NCBI RefSeq assembly: GCF_001548475.1
Contig: NZ_LRUJ01000001.1
Span: forward strand, 186,001-250,000
Length of the DNA stretch: 64,000 nucleotides
Reading direction: 5' to 3'
Source of the DNA: Bordetella hinzii LMG 13501
Lineage (GTDB): Bacteria; Pseudomonadota; Gammaproteobacteria; Burkholderiales; Burkholderiaceae_B
The position numbers and the translations under genes were made by a program. Each line of letters starts with the position of its first letter. Positions within the stretch are counted from its first letter, which is position 1. Below are positions 1 through 9,594 of the stretch, one piece after another. The notes under the pieces are model-generated. The model was not told the origin of the DNA, made no database searches, and saw only the letters and a program-made list of their open reading frames with translations.

Positions 1-2
1 TT

Positions 3-1346
3 GCAGGCGACCGCTGCCCCTTTTGTCGCAGCCAAGCCTTGCTAGCCCGGGAGGATGCACGAACCTCATTGTTGAAGATGCTTCGATGGTACGAGCTTGC
101 CAGCGGCAAGAGATGGAGCTTCCGGGACTTGTTCTCCCTTGTTTCCTACCTGCTGGCCGGCAACCTTGCGGTGGACGAAGGAAAGCCAAGCGACCCTTGC
201 AGCTGGGCTGCATCCCTTTGGGAACAAGACCAATCGGGACAATCGGCCAAGAAGCCTCGTCGCCAGCAACTTGTCGCTATTTTCCAGCTAGCGACCGCAG
301 GCTACCAACATGCACTTTTCCATCATTGGGATCCGTTGGCCGCCAATGTCCTCAGGCAAGGCATCAAGGACCTAGGACTAGGGCCGGAGAAGGCAACAAC
401 GGATACCCGCGGACCCATCCTGACCTTGCTTGGCCTCCAGTATTTCCTTGCTGGGCGCAAGGACTCGTATCTTCCAGCGACCATTGCTTCCCTGCTGTCG
501 AGCTTGTCTGACTTGCTGGATCCTGCAATGGCAAGCCCGGAAACCGAGGTAGCCGTCAGCGGGAGAAGCAATATCGTCCTCGCAGAACTCGATGCAAGAT
601 TCAGTCGTTCCGTTGCCGGGGGAATCGAATTTGTTCGCAAGTATCAGGCGCTCTCGAAAATCGAGCTCGACCTGCTCCAACGCCTGGCCAAACTAGACGA
701 GACCTTGTCTTTGCCAGCCACGCGCCGCCGGAATCCCGCAGCGGCTGGTCGCATCCAGAACATCGTCCGTGATTTTGCATGTCGGTTGGTTCGGCGCAGC
801 TTATGCACGCGAACAGCAGTGGTCGCCGACGCACAAACCCTTGAAGCATTCCAGCACGTCGTGGAAGACGTTCAGGGGAAACAGCTCTTCGAGGTAGCCA
901 AGCAAGTCAAGGACCTCTTGAACCGTAACCAGAGATTCGAGGTTTCCCTCACAACGACATTTGGGCAGCCACTTCCTCCCCAGCAACGCCAGGCAACCCT
1001 ACTCGTCCAGACAAGGCCGGTAAAGGCCCTGCAGCTTGCATCCGAAGGGCGCCCACGGTCTCCGATCTGCTTCCTTCAGGTAGGAAGCGGGCAATCGCTC
1101 CAGCCGATCGCATTGACGTATGACTTGTTCAAGGCCGTAAAGGAACTTGAGCGGGGGATATCCATCGCTTCCTTGCCCAGGACAGTCGTTGCCCTTCTGG
1201 ATACCACTAGGGCGAGGCTGGCAGGGACGATTGTCCGGGATCCAGATGTCCTGGAAGAGTCAATCATCAGGATTGGATCCGATGGGATAGAAGTCGGCCA
1301 GTCGTGGAATGGCTTCGTGGCAACCGTTGGAGGGAAGCAGCCATGA
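3..1346 (+). CDS. 5'-truncated protein of a defence-type operon, possibly DptF-like
   Basis: The frame is open to the left window edge, so the true start is outside; 447 codons are visible. The first residues include a CPFC pair and then a region resembling the helical part that follows an ATPase core (WSFRDLFSLVSYLLAGN), but no P-loop is present in the visible part. The stop overlaps the ATG of the next gene (ATGA), and the third gene overlaps in the same way, so the three are co-translated. The order of a mid-size protein, a roughly 500-residue protein and a giant HerA ATPase resembles DptF-DptG-DptH of phosphorothioation-dependent restriction. Other multi-gene systems with a large ATP-binding protein, such as MADS, are not excluded. 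No family can be assigned from sequence reading alone. Confidence 0.6.
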   Translation, partial: AGDRCPFCRSQALLAREDARTSLLKMLRWYELASGKRWSFRDLFSLVSYLLAGNLAVDEGKPSDPCSWAASLWEQDQSGQSAKKPRRQQLVAIFQLATAGYQHALFHHWDPLAANVLRQGIKDLGLGPEKATTDTRGPILTLLGLQYFLAGRKDSYLPATIASLLSSLSDLLDPAMASPETEVAVSGRSNIVLAELDARFSRSVAGGIEFVRKYQALSKIELDLLQRLAKLDETLSLPATRRRNPAAAGRIQNIVRDFACRLVRRSLCTRTAVVADAQTLEAFQHVVEDVQGKQLFEVAKQVKDLLNRNQRFEVSLTTTFGQPLPPQQRQATLLVQTRPVKALQLASEGRPRSPICFLQVGSGQSLQPIALTYDLFKAVKELERGISIASLPRTVVALLDTTRARLAGTIVRDPDVLEESIIRIGSDGIEVGQSWNGFVATVGGKQP

Positions 1347-2878
1347 CGCTAGCCGAATTCAAGCAATCCCCGTGGCAGAAGTCCCACCAGACCTACAAGG
1401 AGTCGGCACTAGCCATCAGTCCAGCACCGGAATATGCCAGCTCGGAAGTACTGGTGGCCTCCCTCTATCGCACCATTGGATTCGACTCCATTAGCGAAGG
1501 AGGCGTACCAAAGGCTGGGCGCGACCTTGAAGGCAAGCTTCGCAAGCTCCATGACAAGCAACAAGCCATTCCTGATGGAGCCATACTTGACGCCGACGCA
1601 TGGAGTGGCGTCCTGCACGGAGTACTGGAAAGCCCCAAGCTACCGAACCAATCCTCCAAGCGGTTCCTCCAAGTTACGCCACTCGTTCCTTCATTGTCGG
1701 TTTTCTCCGGCTCGGCGCGACTAAGCAGCAATTCCTGGCCTGCAGGTAGCCTTGTGCGGCGCATGGCATGGCTGGGATCCAGGGACCACGACACTGCACT
1801 TTCCCTTTGGAAGGAGCTTTTCTCTGCACTCGAAGTCGGCGAAGACGATGATGTCTTCGCCCGTTGGCTGGAGCAGGAAACATCCTCCTGGGGCGCCTCC
1901 CCGAAATGGGAACTGGCGAAGGTGGATCCGCAAGACGTTGCGAACTTCTCCATCGACGATTTCGAAGGCGTGCCTTTCATGCCTGCGCGGCAATTTGCCA
2001 GTGACCTACGTGCGATCATGAAGGCGAAGCCCTCGATGACCCGCAGGCAATGGACAAGCCTACTCGAAGCCATCCTGAGGCTTTCTGCAGTTTCGCATGT
2101 CACATGGTTATGCGATGTCCAGTCGCGCATCTGGCGTTGCCTCCTAGAGGCTGTCGACGGCAACGGCCCGTCTGGAACGGAAGATGTACGTGATCTCGTA
2201 TTCCCCAAGAATCCACAGTACATGACGTATGGCGGGAAGGCCCTCCACGGCCTCAAGGACAAGGCGTCTGCCTACCTGACGGCGCGTCTCGGCATTAATA
2301 CGCTCCTATGGTCGTTGGAGGAAGCAGGCCTTCCCTTCCATGGAAGCCTGTCTTCTAGCGCTGGCATAGCCCAGCTATGCACCCATGTCCGGGAAAACCG
2401 TGGTGCCCTCGATGCCATGGGCGTGCGCATGACGTTCTCCGACCTGCGCGAAAGGGAAGCACGTGCATTGAACTGCAAGAAGGGAATCGGAGCGAACATC
2501 CTGGAGTTTTCCAGGCATGCATTGGGGCAGCGGCAGACAGCATCCCAATTGCTTAGGGGGTATGACCAAGGCTACGTACTCAAGAAAAGGGGAAGCAGCC
2601 CATCGAGCCCATGGATAGTTGCGCTTGGCCCTGTATCGATTCTTGCCTTGGTCCATTGCTCACTGGCAGGCATGGGAGGACCTCGATCGATCCATCGCCT
2701 CGAACAGCATCTAGCGGCCTATGGTGTCGTCATTGATAGGCATGACATCGCAAGGAATGACCTGGGCCAGCAACTCCGGATGCTCGGACTCGTACTCGAT
2801 AGCCCGGATGCAGAAAGCGGAATGCTCTTGCTACCACCGTTCCCCTCAAGCAACCAGTCCTTGGACAAGAAAGAATGA
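1343..2878 (+). CDS. Uncharacterised 511-residue protein of the defence-type operon, possibly DptG-like
   Basis: The start is set at the ATG overlapping the upstream stop, preceded by GGAGGGAAG; an ATG 39 bases further upstream lacks this arrangement. I recognise no catalytic motif and see no signal peptide or clear transmembrane helix. The C-terminal ~120 residues are the most structured-looking part (PWIVALGPVSILALVHC, then a segment ending LGLVLDSPDAESGMLLLPPF) and could be a winged-helix-like domain. It is sandwiched by ATGA overlaps between a truncated gene and a 1844-residue HerA-type ATPase, so it probably forms part of one complex. By position it would correspond to DptG of dptFGH modules or to a middle component of another system. 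This is inference from gene order. Confidence 0.6.
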   Translation: MTLAEFKQSPWQKSHQTYKESALAISPAPEYASSEVLVASLYRTIGFDSISEGGVPKAGRDLEGKLRKLHDKQQAIPDGAILDADAWSGVLHGVLESPKLPNQSSKRFLQVTPLVPSLSVFSGSARLSSNSWPAGSLVRRMAWLGSRDHDTALSLWKELFSALEVGEDDDVFARWLEQETSSWGASPKWELAKVDPQDVANFSIDDFEGVPFMPARQFASDLRAIMKAKPSMTRRQWTSLLEAILRLSAVSHVTWLCDVQSRIWRCLLEAVDGNGPSGTEDVRDLVFPKNPQYMTYGGKALHGLKDKASAYLTARLGINTLLWSLEEAGLPFHGSLSSSAGIAQLCTHVRENRGALDAMGVRMTFSDLREREARALNCKKGIGANILEFSRHALGQRQTASQLLRGYDQGYVLKKRGSSPSSPWIVALGPVSILALVHCSLAGMGGPRSIHRLEQHLAAYGVVIDRHDIARNDLGQQLRMLGLVLDSPDAESGMLLLPPFPSSNQSLDKKE

Positions 2879-5800
2879 ATAGACTCGTAGAAATCCTGGC
2901 GAAACTTGTCCAGGAAAAGGTCCAGGGAGCCGTGACTGGACAATCGGGCGACAAGCTTGAATCCAGGTTTATTTTCCACGGCCCCCCACTGGAAATCCTG
3001 GAACAGGTGTTCGGTGCACTGGCCGTCGATGGTGGCATACGGATCGAAATCGACGCGCATGGCGCGGCCAAGAAAATACCTGTATTGCTGGTTCTCCCGG
3101 CGGTGCAGGCAAACCCTGGGATAGGAGACTCCGGGGAATGCGACGAGAACCATCTCCTGCATATCCGGAATGATCCAAACTCGGCCAGTTTCGTCGCCTT
3201 GCTCCCACCGGGGCAACATAGCAGTAGGTCAGTTGCATCCACGACCGACGAATTCGGCATCAGCGCATCAAGCAATACCGGTCATGCGACGTTCGAGGAG
3301 TGGTGGGATGACGGCTTTGTCCAGGATCTGGTCGACAAGGGCCTCGGTGATGCAGGGATAGGCAGCGATTCCCTCGATGATTCAAGGGCAATGGTCAAGC
3401 GGGCGGCAATGGCTGTCGACGAAGTGGACCCCAGCGAGGGCCTACGGATTGCTGCATGGCGCTTGCTATCCCGAATCTACTCGATCAACAAGGACACCAA
3501 GGAACTACCGCCTGGGTCGGCCCTCGCACTCGCTTGCGGCTTTCCACCGATGCAAGATGGAAGCGTATCCGCAAAACTCCAAATGCGCATACAGGACAAG
3601 ATTGCCGACGAGATGGCGGATGGCTTCAGGACGGGGGTAAGGAGACTCGCCGACCAGGCTACTGATGCGACAAGGGAAGCCCTTTCTGGCTTCCTTTCCC
3701 ACGTAGAACACACTTGCCAGGTGTCTACGGCATTCGAGCGCTCGATGCCTGCGTTCTACTTGCCTTCGGATGGCCTCGAACTTGAAAAGCCCGAGTCATG
3801 GTGGACCACATTGACATGCCAGTGTTGGTCAGAACTCCTTGCTGATGAGCCTGATGAAACCAGCGGAGACCTTTCCATCGATTGCTCCAATGCCATTTTC
3901 CACGCAGTGCGTGGAACACCGTCTATCGTACAAGCAGGCGTGGAACTATCGATATCGACCGGACCAGATGCCACTGGCACTCCAGTCGACGTTTTCCTGA
4001 CCGGGGGTTCCCATGGCAGGACTGGCATTCAAATCCCAGTCGATGGCGCTATCCAACATTCCGACAAACCACCCGCAAGCGGCCAAAGATCACCTATCAG
4101 CTACAAGGTGGCAGCCAGCGGAAGGAAACCTGCGACAGCCAAGGTAGTTTCCCTGGCAAGCTGGCTACCCGGCATCCTAGTCGTGTCCCGGATGGCTACC
4201 AAGTTCACCCCGCCCAAGAAACCTCGCAAGGGGAATGCCGGGGCAGACTGGGAATCCGCACTCTCCTTGCCCGGCTCCGGCCGATATGAACTCCTGATCT
4301 TCGTCACTCCTGGCACCCAGGTGACAAAGGCCGAAGGAATTCCGGACGACGCAACTGAATCGATGGCCGATGCTCCCGAAGAACTCACCCTTCACGAGGC
4401 CAAGCAAGGGATATATCAAGTCGAGATCGACGCCGAAGAGAAGTATCAGCTGGAGATCTCCTTCCAGAAGGATGGCAGCAACACGGATGAAATATGCAGG
4501 GTGTTCATCACCTGCGAGGAAGCCAAGGAAGAAGGCTGCAGGAGCGAGTTCGAGCGACTCATCAAGCTCAATAGACGCCCGGTCGAGAAGTTCGATACGA
4601 AGGCAGTAGTGCAGTTGGATCGTCATGCTCGACTATCTGCCATGCAGTCATGGATGCTTGACGAGAATTCAGTCGCCAAGTCATTCATTCCCGTAGTCAT
4701 ATCCGACGACTATGCCAGCAAGTGGGCCTCTCCAGACTGGGACTCCCAGGTTGGCCCGATTCTTTCGCAAGCACGCTTCCTGCACGACCCACGGCCTCCG
4801 GCAGGATTGTTTATTCCCCCAAAGGGATTCGTCGACGCTCGTGAAGAAATTGCCAAGCGAATAAGGGAAACAAGCGACGGCATGGGACTGGTCGAGTCAT
4901 CCCCCCTTGGGAAATGGCTGTTGCGCGACCCTAGTTTCCTGGAACAAGTCGAAGCCTACCTAGATGCGTACATGGCCTGGATTACGGCCGATCGCGATGT
5001 TGCCTGCTGGGTGGACCTTATCGCCGTATGCCCAAGGGAGGCAGATGGACGCACGCTGGCAAGGATTCCAGATGCAATCATTCTTTCCCCATTGCACCCG
5101 TTGCGACTCGCATGGCATTGCCTCGCACAGAAAATACTGTACGAGGCGGTGGAAGGTGACGAACCCCGACCTTGCCCTGCTGCCAGCATACTGGACCCAG
5201 ACTGCATACCCGACATCCTGGAAATGCCACTACAGTCTCCGGGAGGGCCCACCGGCATAGACCGAGTTGCATTCCTTTCCGTCGAATGCAACTCCGACTA
5301 TTGGTCGGTCCTATGGAATGGCAAGCGCCTGGACCAGATTTCAGGCAAATCAAGGAAAGCTCCATTCGACGATTCGCTAGGGTTAATCGTAGGCGGTATT
5401 TCGAGTGGATTCAGCCCTGCCCAGGTTGCTCGTTCGCTAGAGGATGTCTCCGACCTTCTCGCCGCCAAGCCTATCATCGGCCTTGTCGTCTCCAGCGGAG
5501 GCGGAGCGACGGACGCCTGCAACGAGGGCCTTGCAACATGGTGTTCCTGGCGATTCGGGCGTGGCGAGGAGAAGGGCTTGCAACGGGGCGTAGGCCCCAG
5601 AATGATCGAGGTCTTCGATACCAGGCCGGAAAGTTCGCGCCCGGACCAGGCCATGATCGCGAACCTGTCGGAAGACACGGGGAACCGTGTCCGCTGGTTC
5701 GAGCGACAACCTCCTGGAACAAGGCCAGACCTCGGCATCATTGCCCAGCTTGATTCTGCACAACCAGAGTCACGGCCTGTCGGCATGCGATCTCCGCTAG

Positions 5801-8409
5801 GACTCGGCGGACTCGTGCGCCACAGGATCAGGAGGCAACTGCATGGCTCGTTCCTGAGTGAATCTAGGCAGTCACTGCCCATACCACCTACCGGAGACGT
5901 GTTCTGCAACAAGATTGCTAGTTGCATCAACCTTCTAGAGGGAGGACAAGACAAGACCATCGGACTGCAGTTTTCCCCAAATGTACATGCCGTCTCCAGC
6001 ATGCTGGAAGATCAATGCGCTAGCTTTGTCGCCGTTTCATCCTCCGCCATCGACCCCGCCTGCTTCCTTGGTGGCTGGATCAAGGGTACGTACCTTTGGG
6101 ACTATGACCTGCCTTCCTATTCCCACAGGGCTGGGGATACCAGTGGCTACTACCTCCTATCGCAGGTCAGGGATGCTGACCGTGATGCACTGGGACGGGT
6201 ACTGTGTCCATTGCCGGGGTGCGAGGGACTCGACCATTCGCAGGTAGAGCAGATCTTGCTCGAGGTTGCCAGGCGAGGAATACCAACGGTACGAGGACTT
6301 TCTGGCGACGACACGGGCGCCACTGGCGACCTGGGATTGTTCGTGGCCGTCCGTCTCCTGCAAGACCAGTTCCGCACCGAAGGAAACAAGGACAGCTTGC
6401 TGCCCGTGCTGTCGGGTACGCAGGATGACTTATCCATGGCCTTGATCATTCCCGTCGACCCATTTCGGAGCTACCTGGCAGACCTGTCCCGGTCACTGGG
6501 ACGGGATAAGAAGGAGACATCCTTGTCTCGCCCCGACCTGCTTGTCATCGGGATTCGTGCAACCGAAGTCGGGGTTCGCCTGCACCTCACGCCAATCGAA
6601 GTGAAGTTCAGGAACCAAGGTAGCGGATTTGCCCCAGGAGAAGCGAAGGAAGCACTTGCCCAGGCACGTGCCTTGACTAAGTTGCTCAAGGCCATGGTCG
6701 ACCAGTCTGCGAAATCCACAGCCTGGAAGCTTGCCTACCAGCACCTGTTGCTTTCGATGATAGGGTTCGGCCTGCGCGTATATAGCCAGCATGAACTTGT
6801 TTCCACCCAAACGGAACGCTGGTCCGGCTACCACGAGCGCATTGCTGCAGAGATACTCGCTCCTGATTCATCGATCACGATAGATGAATCAGGACGATTG
6901 CTGGTCGTCGACGGGACGCCACTCAGCGATGCACACGACCACGACGGAGATGGCTTCAGCGAAAGCATTTCAATTTCCCCCAAGGATGCAGGAAAAATCG
7001 TTGGAGGCGACCCCCAGGAGTTCTACGAGGCAGTTCGGTCCAAGGTTGGTGACTGGCGGCTGATGCCATCGCTGGACACTGCCATCACCACTTTCACGAC
7101 GAGCGTCTCGCCCGGCCCCACGAACCCGGGGTCAAGCGATGGTGACGACAGTGCACCTGCCGAGCCAGACACCATCACAACGTCAAGCCCTGCAGGTGCC
7201 TCCACTGAGGAAACCAAGGGCGACAGGGCTGTCGATGCGTCCGCCTCCCCGGATACATCGATGCCGCCGTCTGAAGAACAAGGCAGCGGCATCTTGCTTT
7301 CAGTCGGCAGGACCATCGATGGCTTCGAACCTCGCCAACTATCGTTGAACATATCGGACACGAGACTCAACCAGCTCAACATCGGCGTCGTTGGAGACCT
7401 CGGCACAGGGAAGACGCAGCTACTGAAATCCCTGATCTTCCAGATAGCAACCTCAAGCGCAGAAAATCGAGGAATCAAGCCACGGTTCCTGATATTCGAC
7501 TACAAGCGAGACTACAGCAGCCCGGAATTCGTCAATGCAACTGGTGCCCGTGTCGTAAAGCCATCACGCTTGCCACTCAACCTATTCGACACCTCCTCCA
7601 TCGGCGAATCCATGGCACCTTGGCTGGATCGGTTCCGCTTCTTCGCCGATGTCCTCGACAAGGTCTATTCCGGCATTGGGCCCGTGCAGCGAGACAAGCT
7701 CAAGGGCGCTGTCCGCAATGCCTACGAGACATGTTCGATAGAGGGTCGCCAGCCAACGATTTACGACATTCATTCCGAGTACCGGGCGCTATTGAATGGC
7801 AAGTCGGATTCGCCGATGGCGATCATCGACGACCTCGTGGACATGGAGGTATTCGAGAAGGACCCTGCCAAGACAAAGACCTTCGATGCTTTCCTCGATG
7901 GCATAGTCGTTATTTCCCTGGATGCAATGGGGCAAGACGACAGGAGCAAGAACATGCTCGTGGCCATCATGCTGAACATGTTCTACGAGAACATGCTCAA
8001 GACACCAAAGCGTCCCTTCCAGGGAAGCGATCCACAGCTTCGGGTGATTGACTCATACCTATTGGTCGATGAAGCCGACAACATCATGCGCTACGAATTC
8101 GACGTATTGCGCAAACTATTGCTGCAAGGCCGAGAATTCGGGGCCGGGGTTATCCTGGCATCCCAATACCTTCGGCACTTCAAGGCAAGTACTACCGACT
8201 ACAAGGAGCCATTGCTGACATGGTTCATACACAAGGTCCCCAATGTCACGCCAGCCGAGCTAGGCTCGCTGGGATTCACCTCGGACCTAGGAGACCTTTC
8301 CGAACGCGTGAAGACATTGCCAAACCATCATTGCCTCTACAAGTCGTTCGACTCATCCGGGGAAGTGATTCGTGGGTTGCCTTTCTACGAATTGGACAAG
8401 AAACCTTGA
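2875..8409 (+). CDS. Giant HerA/FtsK-type ATPase with internal PD-(D/E)xK nuclease motif, DptH-like
   Basis: The protein has 1844 residues. The C-terminal third holds a HerA/FtsK-type ATPase: Walker A at G1507-DLGTGK-T1514 and Walker B at YLLVDEAD with D1732-E1733. Before it lies a classical nuclease signature, P1220-D1221 followed 21 residues later by E1242-V-K1244. The mid-region contains ILSPLHPLRLAW (about residue 740). A Pro/Ser/Thr-rich linker around residues 1405-1470 separates nuclease and ATPase parts. Size, C-terminal ATPase and position after two smaller overlapping genes fit DptH of phosphorothioation-sensing restriction or a comparable large defence ATPase. No modification genes are visible, but the operon is cut at the left edge. 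A DNA-translocating or DNA-cleaving defence role is inferred. Confidence 0.75.
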   Translation: MNRLVEILAKLVQEKVQGAVTGQSGDKLESRFIFHGPPLEILEQVFGALAVDGGIRIEIDAHGAAKKIPVLLVLPAVQANPGIGDSGECDENHLLHIRNDPNSASFVALLPPGQHSSRSVASTTDEFGISASSNTGHATFEEWWDDGFVQDLVDKGLGDAGIGSDSLDDSRAMVKRAAMAVDEVDPSEGLRIAAWRLLSRIYSINKDTKELPPGSALALACGFPPMQDGSVSAKLQMRIQDKIADEMADGFRTGVRRLADQATDATREALSGFLSHVEHTCQVSTAFERSMPAFYLPSDGLELEKPESWWTTLTCQCWSELLADEPDETSGDLSIDCSNAIFHAVRGTPSIVQAGVELSISTGPDATGTPVDVFLTGGSHGRTGIQIPVDGAIQHSDKPPASGQRSPISYKVAASGRKPATAKVVSLASWLPGILVVSRMATKFTPPKKPRKGNAGADWESALSLPGSGRYELLIFVTPGTQVTKAEGIPDDATESMADAPEELTLHEAKQGIYQVEIDAEEKYQLEISFQKDGSNTDEICRVFITCEEAKEEGCRSEFERLIKLNRRPVEKFDTKAVVQLDRHARLSAMQSWMLDENSVAKSFIPVVISDDYASKWASPDWDSQVGPILSQARFLHDPRPPAGLFIPPKGFVDAREEIAKRIRETSDGMGLVESSPLGKWLLRDPSFLEQVEAYLDAYMAWITADRDVACWVDLIAVCPREADGRTLARIPDAIILSPLHPLRLAWHCLAQKILYEAVEGDEPRPCPAASILDPDCIPDILEMPLQSPGGPTGIDRVAFLSVECNSDYWSVLWNGKRLDQISGKSRKAPFDDSLGLIVGGISSGFSPAQVARSLEDVSDLLAAKPIIGLVVSSGGGATDACNEGLATWCSWRFGRGEEKGLQRGVGPRMIEVFDTRPESSRPDQAMIANLSEDTGNRVRWFERQPPGTRPDLGIIAQLDSAQPESRPVGMRSPLGLGGLVRHRIRRQLHGSFLSESRQSLPIPPTGDVFCNKIASCINLLEGGQDKTIGLQFSPNVHAVSSMLEDQCASFVAVSSSAIDPACFLGGWIKGTYLWDYDLPSYSHRAGDTSGYYLLSQVRDADRDALGRVLCPLPGCEGLDHSQVEQILLEVARRGIPTVRGLSGDDTGATGDLGLFVAVRLLQDQFRTEGNKDSLLPVLSGTQDDLSMALIIPVDPFRSYLADLSRSLGRDKKETSLSRPDLLVIGIRATEVGVRLHLTPIEVKFRNQGSGFAPGEAKEALAQARALTKLLKAMVDQSAKSTAWKLAYQHLLLSMIGFGLRVYSQHELVSTQTERWSGYHERIAAEILAPDSSITIDESGRLLVVDGTPLSDAHDHDGDGFSESISISPKDAGKIVGGDPQEFYEAVRSKVGDWRLMPSLDTAITTFTTSVSPGPTNPGSSDGDDSAPAEPDTITTSSPAGASTEETKGDRAVDASASPDTSMPPSEEQGSGILLSVGRTIDGFEPRQLSLNISDTRLNQLNIGVVGDLGTGKTQLLKSLIFQIATSSAENRGIKPRFLIFDYKRDYSSPEFVNATGARVVKPSRLPLNLFDTSSIGESMAPWLDRFRFFADVLDKVYSGIGPVQRDKLKGAVRNAYETCSIEGRQPTIYDIHSEYRALLNGKSDSPMAIIDDLVDMEVFEKDPAKTKTFDAFLDGIVVISLDAMGQDDRSKNMLVAIMLNMFYENMLKTPKRPFQGSDPQLRVIDSYLLVDEADNIMRYEFDVLRKLLLQGREFGAGVILASQYLRHFKASTTDYKEPLLTWFIHKVPNVTPAELGSLGFTSDLGDLSERVKTLPNHHCLYKSFDSSGEVIRGLPFYELDKKP

Positions 8410-8420
8410 GCTGAACCAGC

Positions 8421-8858
8421 ATGGTCGACTTCCTTTCCCCATCCGATCGCTCCGAGCGCATGTCGCGGATCCGGGGAAGGGACACCCAGCCGGAGCTTGC
8501 ACTGCGCAAGGCCCTGCATCGGATGGGCTTCCGCTACAGGCTGCACGAAAAAAAGCTACCAGGAAAGCCAGATATTGTTCTTCCTCGCTACAAGGTCGTG
8601 GTCTTTGTCCATGGCTGCTTCTGGCACCGTCATCCGGGATGCAAGATAGCCACCGTTCCCAAGAGCAATACCCCATTCTGGCTGGAGAAGTTCCAACACA
8701 ATGTTGCCCGTGACATCCGGGCCGTGGATGAGCTTCGTGCCTTGGGCTGGCGAGTCTTCGTCGTCTGGGAATGCGAGTTGTCGTCAACAGCAAAAACTAT
8801 TGCCACGAGCGAACGGATCGCAGTCTTAATTCGTGATTCCGCAGAGTCCGCGACATGA
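8421..8858 (+). CDS. vsr: Very short patch repair (Vsr) endonuclease family protein
   Basis: At 145 residues this is the family's usual size. Vsr nicks DNA 5' of T:G mismatches. The key residues sit at or near the E. coli Vsr numbers: D51 (GKPDIVL), H64, W68-H69 and the zinc-site candidates C66, H71, C74 and C118 (HGCFWHRHPGC; VVWECEL). It starts 11 bases after the giant ATPase stop, so it is likely co-transcribed. Classical vsr accompanies a cytosine-5 methyltransferase, but none is visible here. The protein may be recruited to the defence operon as a nuclease rather than acting in Dcm-linked repair. The family is clear; the biological partner is not. Confidence 0.92.
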   Translation: MVDFLSPSDRSERMSRIRGRDTQPELALRKALHRMGFRYRLHEKKLPGKPDIVLPRYKVVVFVHGCFWHRHPGCKIATVPKSNTPFWLEKFQHNVARDIRAVDELRALGWRVFVVWECELSSTAKTIATSERIAVLIRDSAESAT

Positions 8859-8978
8859 CTTCCAAGCAGCATCGACATTGCCCGGTAGGAATCCGGTGAC
8901 GACCTAAATCCCATTCCTGGCTGCCCGGGGCACCCCTGTGTCCCAGCATCCTGCCATTCCCTCACCGAGGAAGGCACG

Positions 8979-9341
8979 ATGCCCCCAACCAGCCCCCGCG
9001 CTTGTCGACAGCATTGCTGGATAGTGCTGCTTCTGCTCGCAACCTCTTCATTGCAGCCGGCCATTGCATCCACTGCAGCCATCGAACGCGAGCAACTTGC
9101 GGTCTTGGTTCGCCAGATCGACCTGATTGACCGCTTAGCCGAGCACGCCGCCAATATCGCTCCGCAGGAGCGCGCCCGCTACCACTTCGACCATGCCCGC
9201 CTGCGCGAGGATCTCCAGCGCGTTCGGGTGGGCATCCAGGACTACCTGACGCCGTCGCGCGCACAGCCGCGCGATCCGGTCGAGCTGTCCGGCGACTACC
9301 GCCAGTCCAGCCCGCCCTCCGACCAGGAGGCACCCCGATGA
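8979..9341 (+). CDS. RAQPRD-family ICE conjugation protein
   Basis: Small exported protein of 120 residues carrying the family-naming RAQPRD motif at residues 94-99. An N-terminal signal peptide (hydrophobic stretch about 14-24, likely cleavage near residue 30 at AIA-S) precedes a helical, charged segment. The ATG follows GAGGAAGGCAC. It opens the conserved MPF_G block, and its stop overlaps the next start. It presumably acts in the periplasm during mating-channel assembly; its exact role is unknown in this family. It marks the switch from the lower-GC defence cargo to the GC-rich ICE backbone. Confidence 0.93.
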   Translation: MPPTSPRACRQHCWIVLLLLATSSLQPAIASTAAIEREQLAVLVRQIDLIDRLAEHAANIAPQERARYHFDHARLREDLQRVRVGIQDYLTPSRAQPRDPVELSGDYRQSSPPSDQEAPR

Positions 9342-9571
9342 ACGCCGCCCAGGTCAGCGCCTTCCAGGCCAATGGCGGCTTCGCCCCCGCCGCCGTGGCC
9401 ACGGTGGTGCTCGGTCTGGTGTTCGCCGTCCTGCTCCTGTGGGGCGTGTGGGCCATGCGTACCGCGTACACCGGGTGGGCCGAGCAGCGCCTGACCCAGC
9501 GCCAGTTCCTGGGTGTCGTCGTGCGCTTCGTTTCGATGTACCTGGTGCTGACCTATTTCCTCCTGTCCTGA
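9338..9571 (+). CDS. TIGR03758-type ICE conjugation membrane protein
   Basis: The 77-residue protein has two predicted transmembrane helices (about 16-40 and 58-76) and little else. It overlaps the RAQPRD gene by ATGA and precedes the pilin-like gene, the standard order in MPF_G elements of the ICEclc/PAGI-2 family. Together with the next genes it probably contributes to the inner-membrane pilus or channel base. The assignment rests on size, topology and position as well as family resemblance; no enzymatic motif is expected. Confidence 0.85.
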   Translation: MNAAQVSAFQANGGFAPAAVATVVLGLVFAVLLLWGVWAMRTAYTGWAEQRLTQRQFLGVVVRFVSMYLVLTYFLLS

Positions 9572-9594
9572 CCACCACGAAAGGCCCTGCCGCC

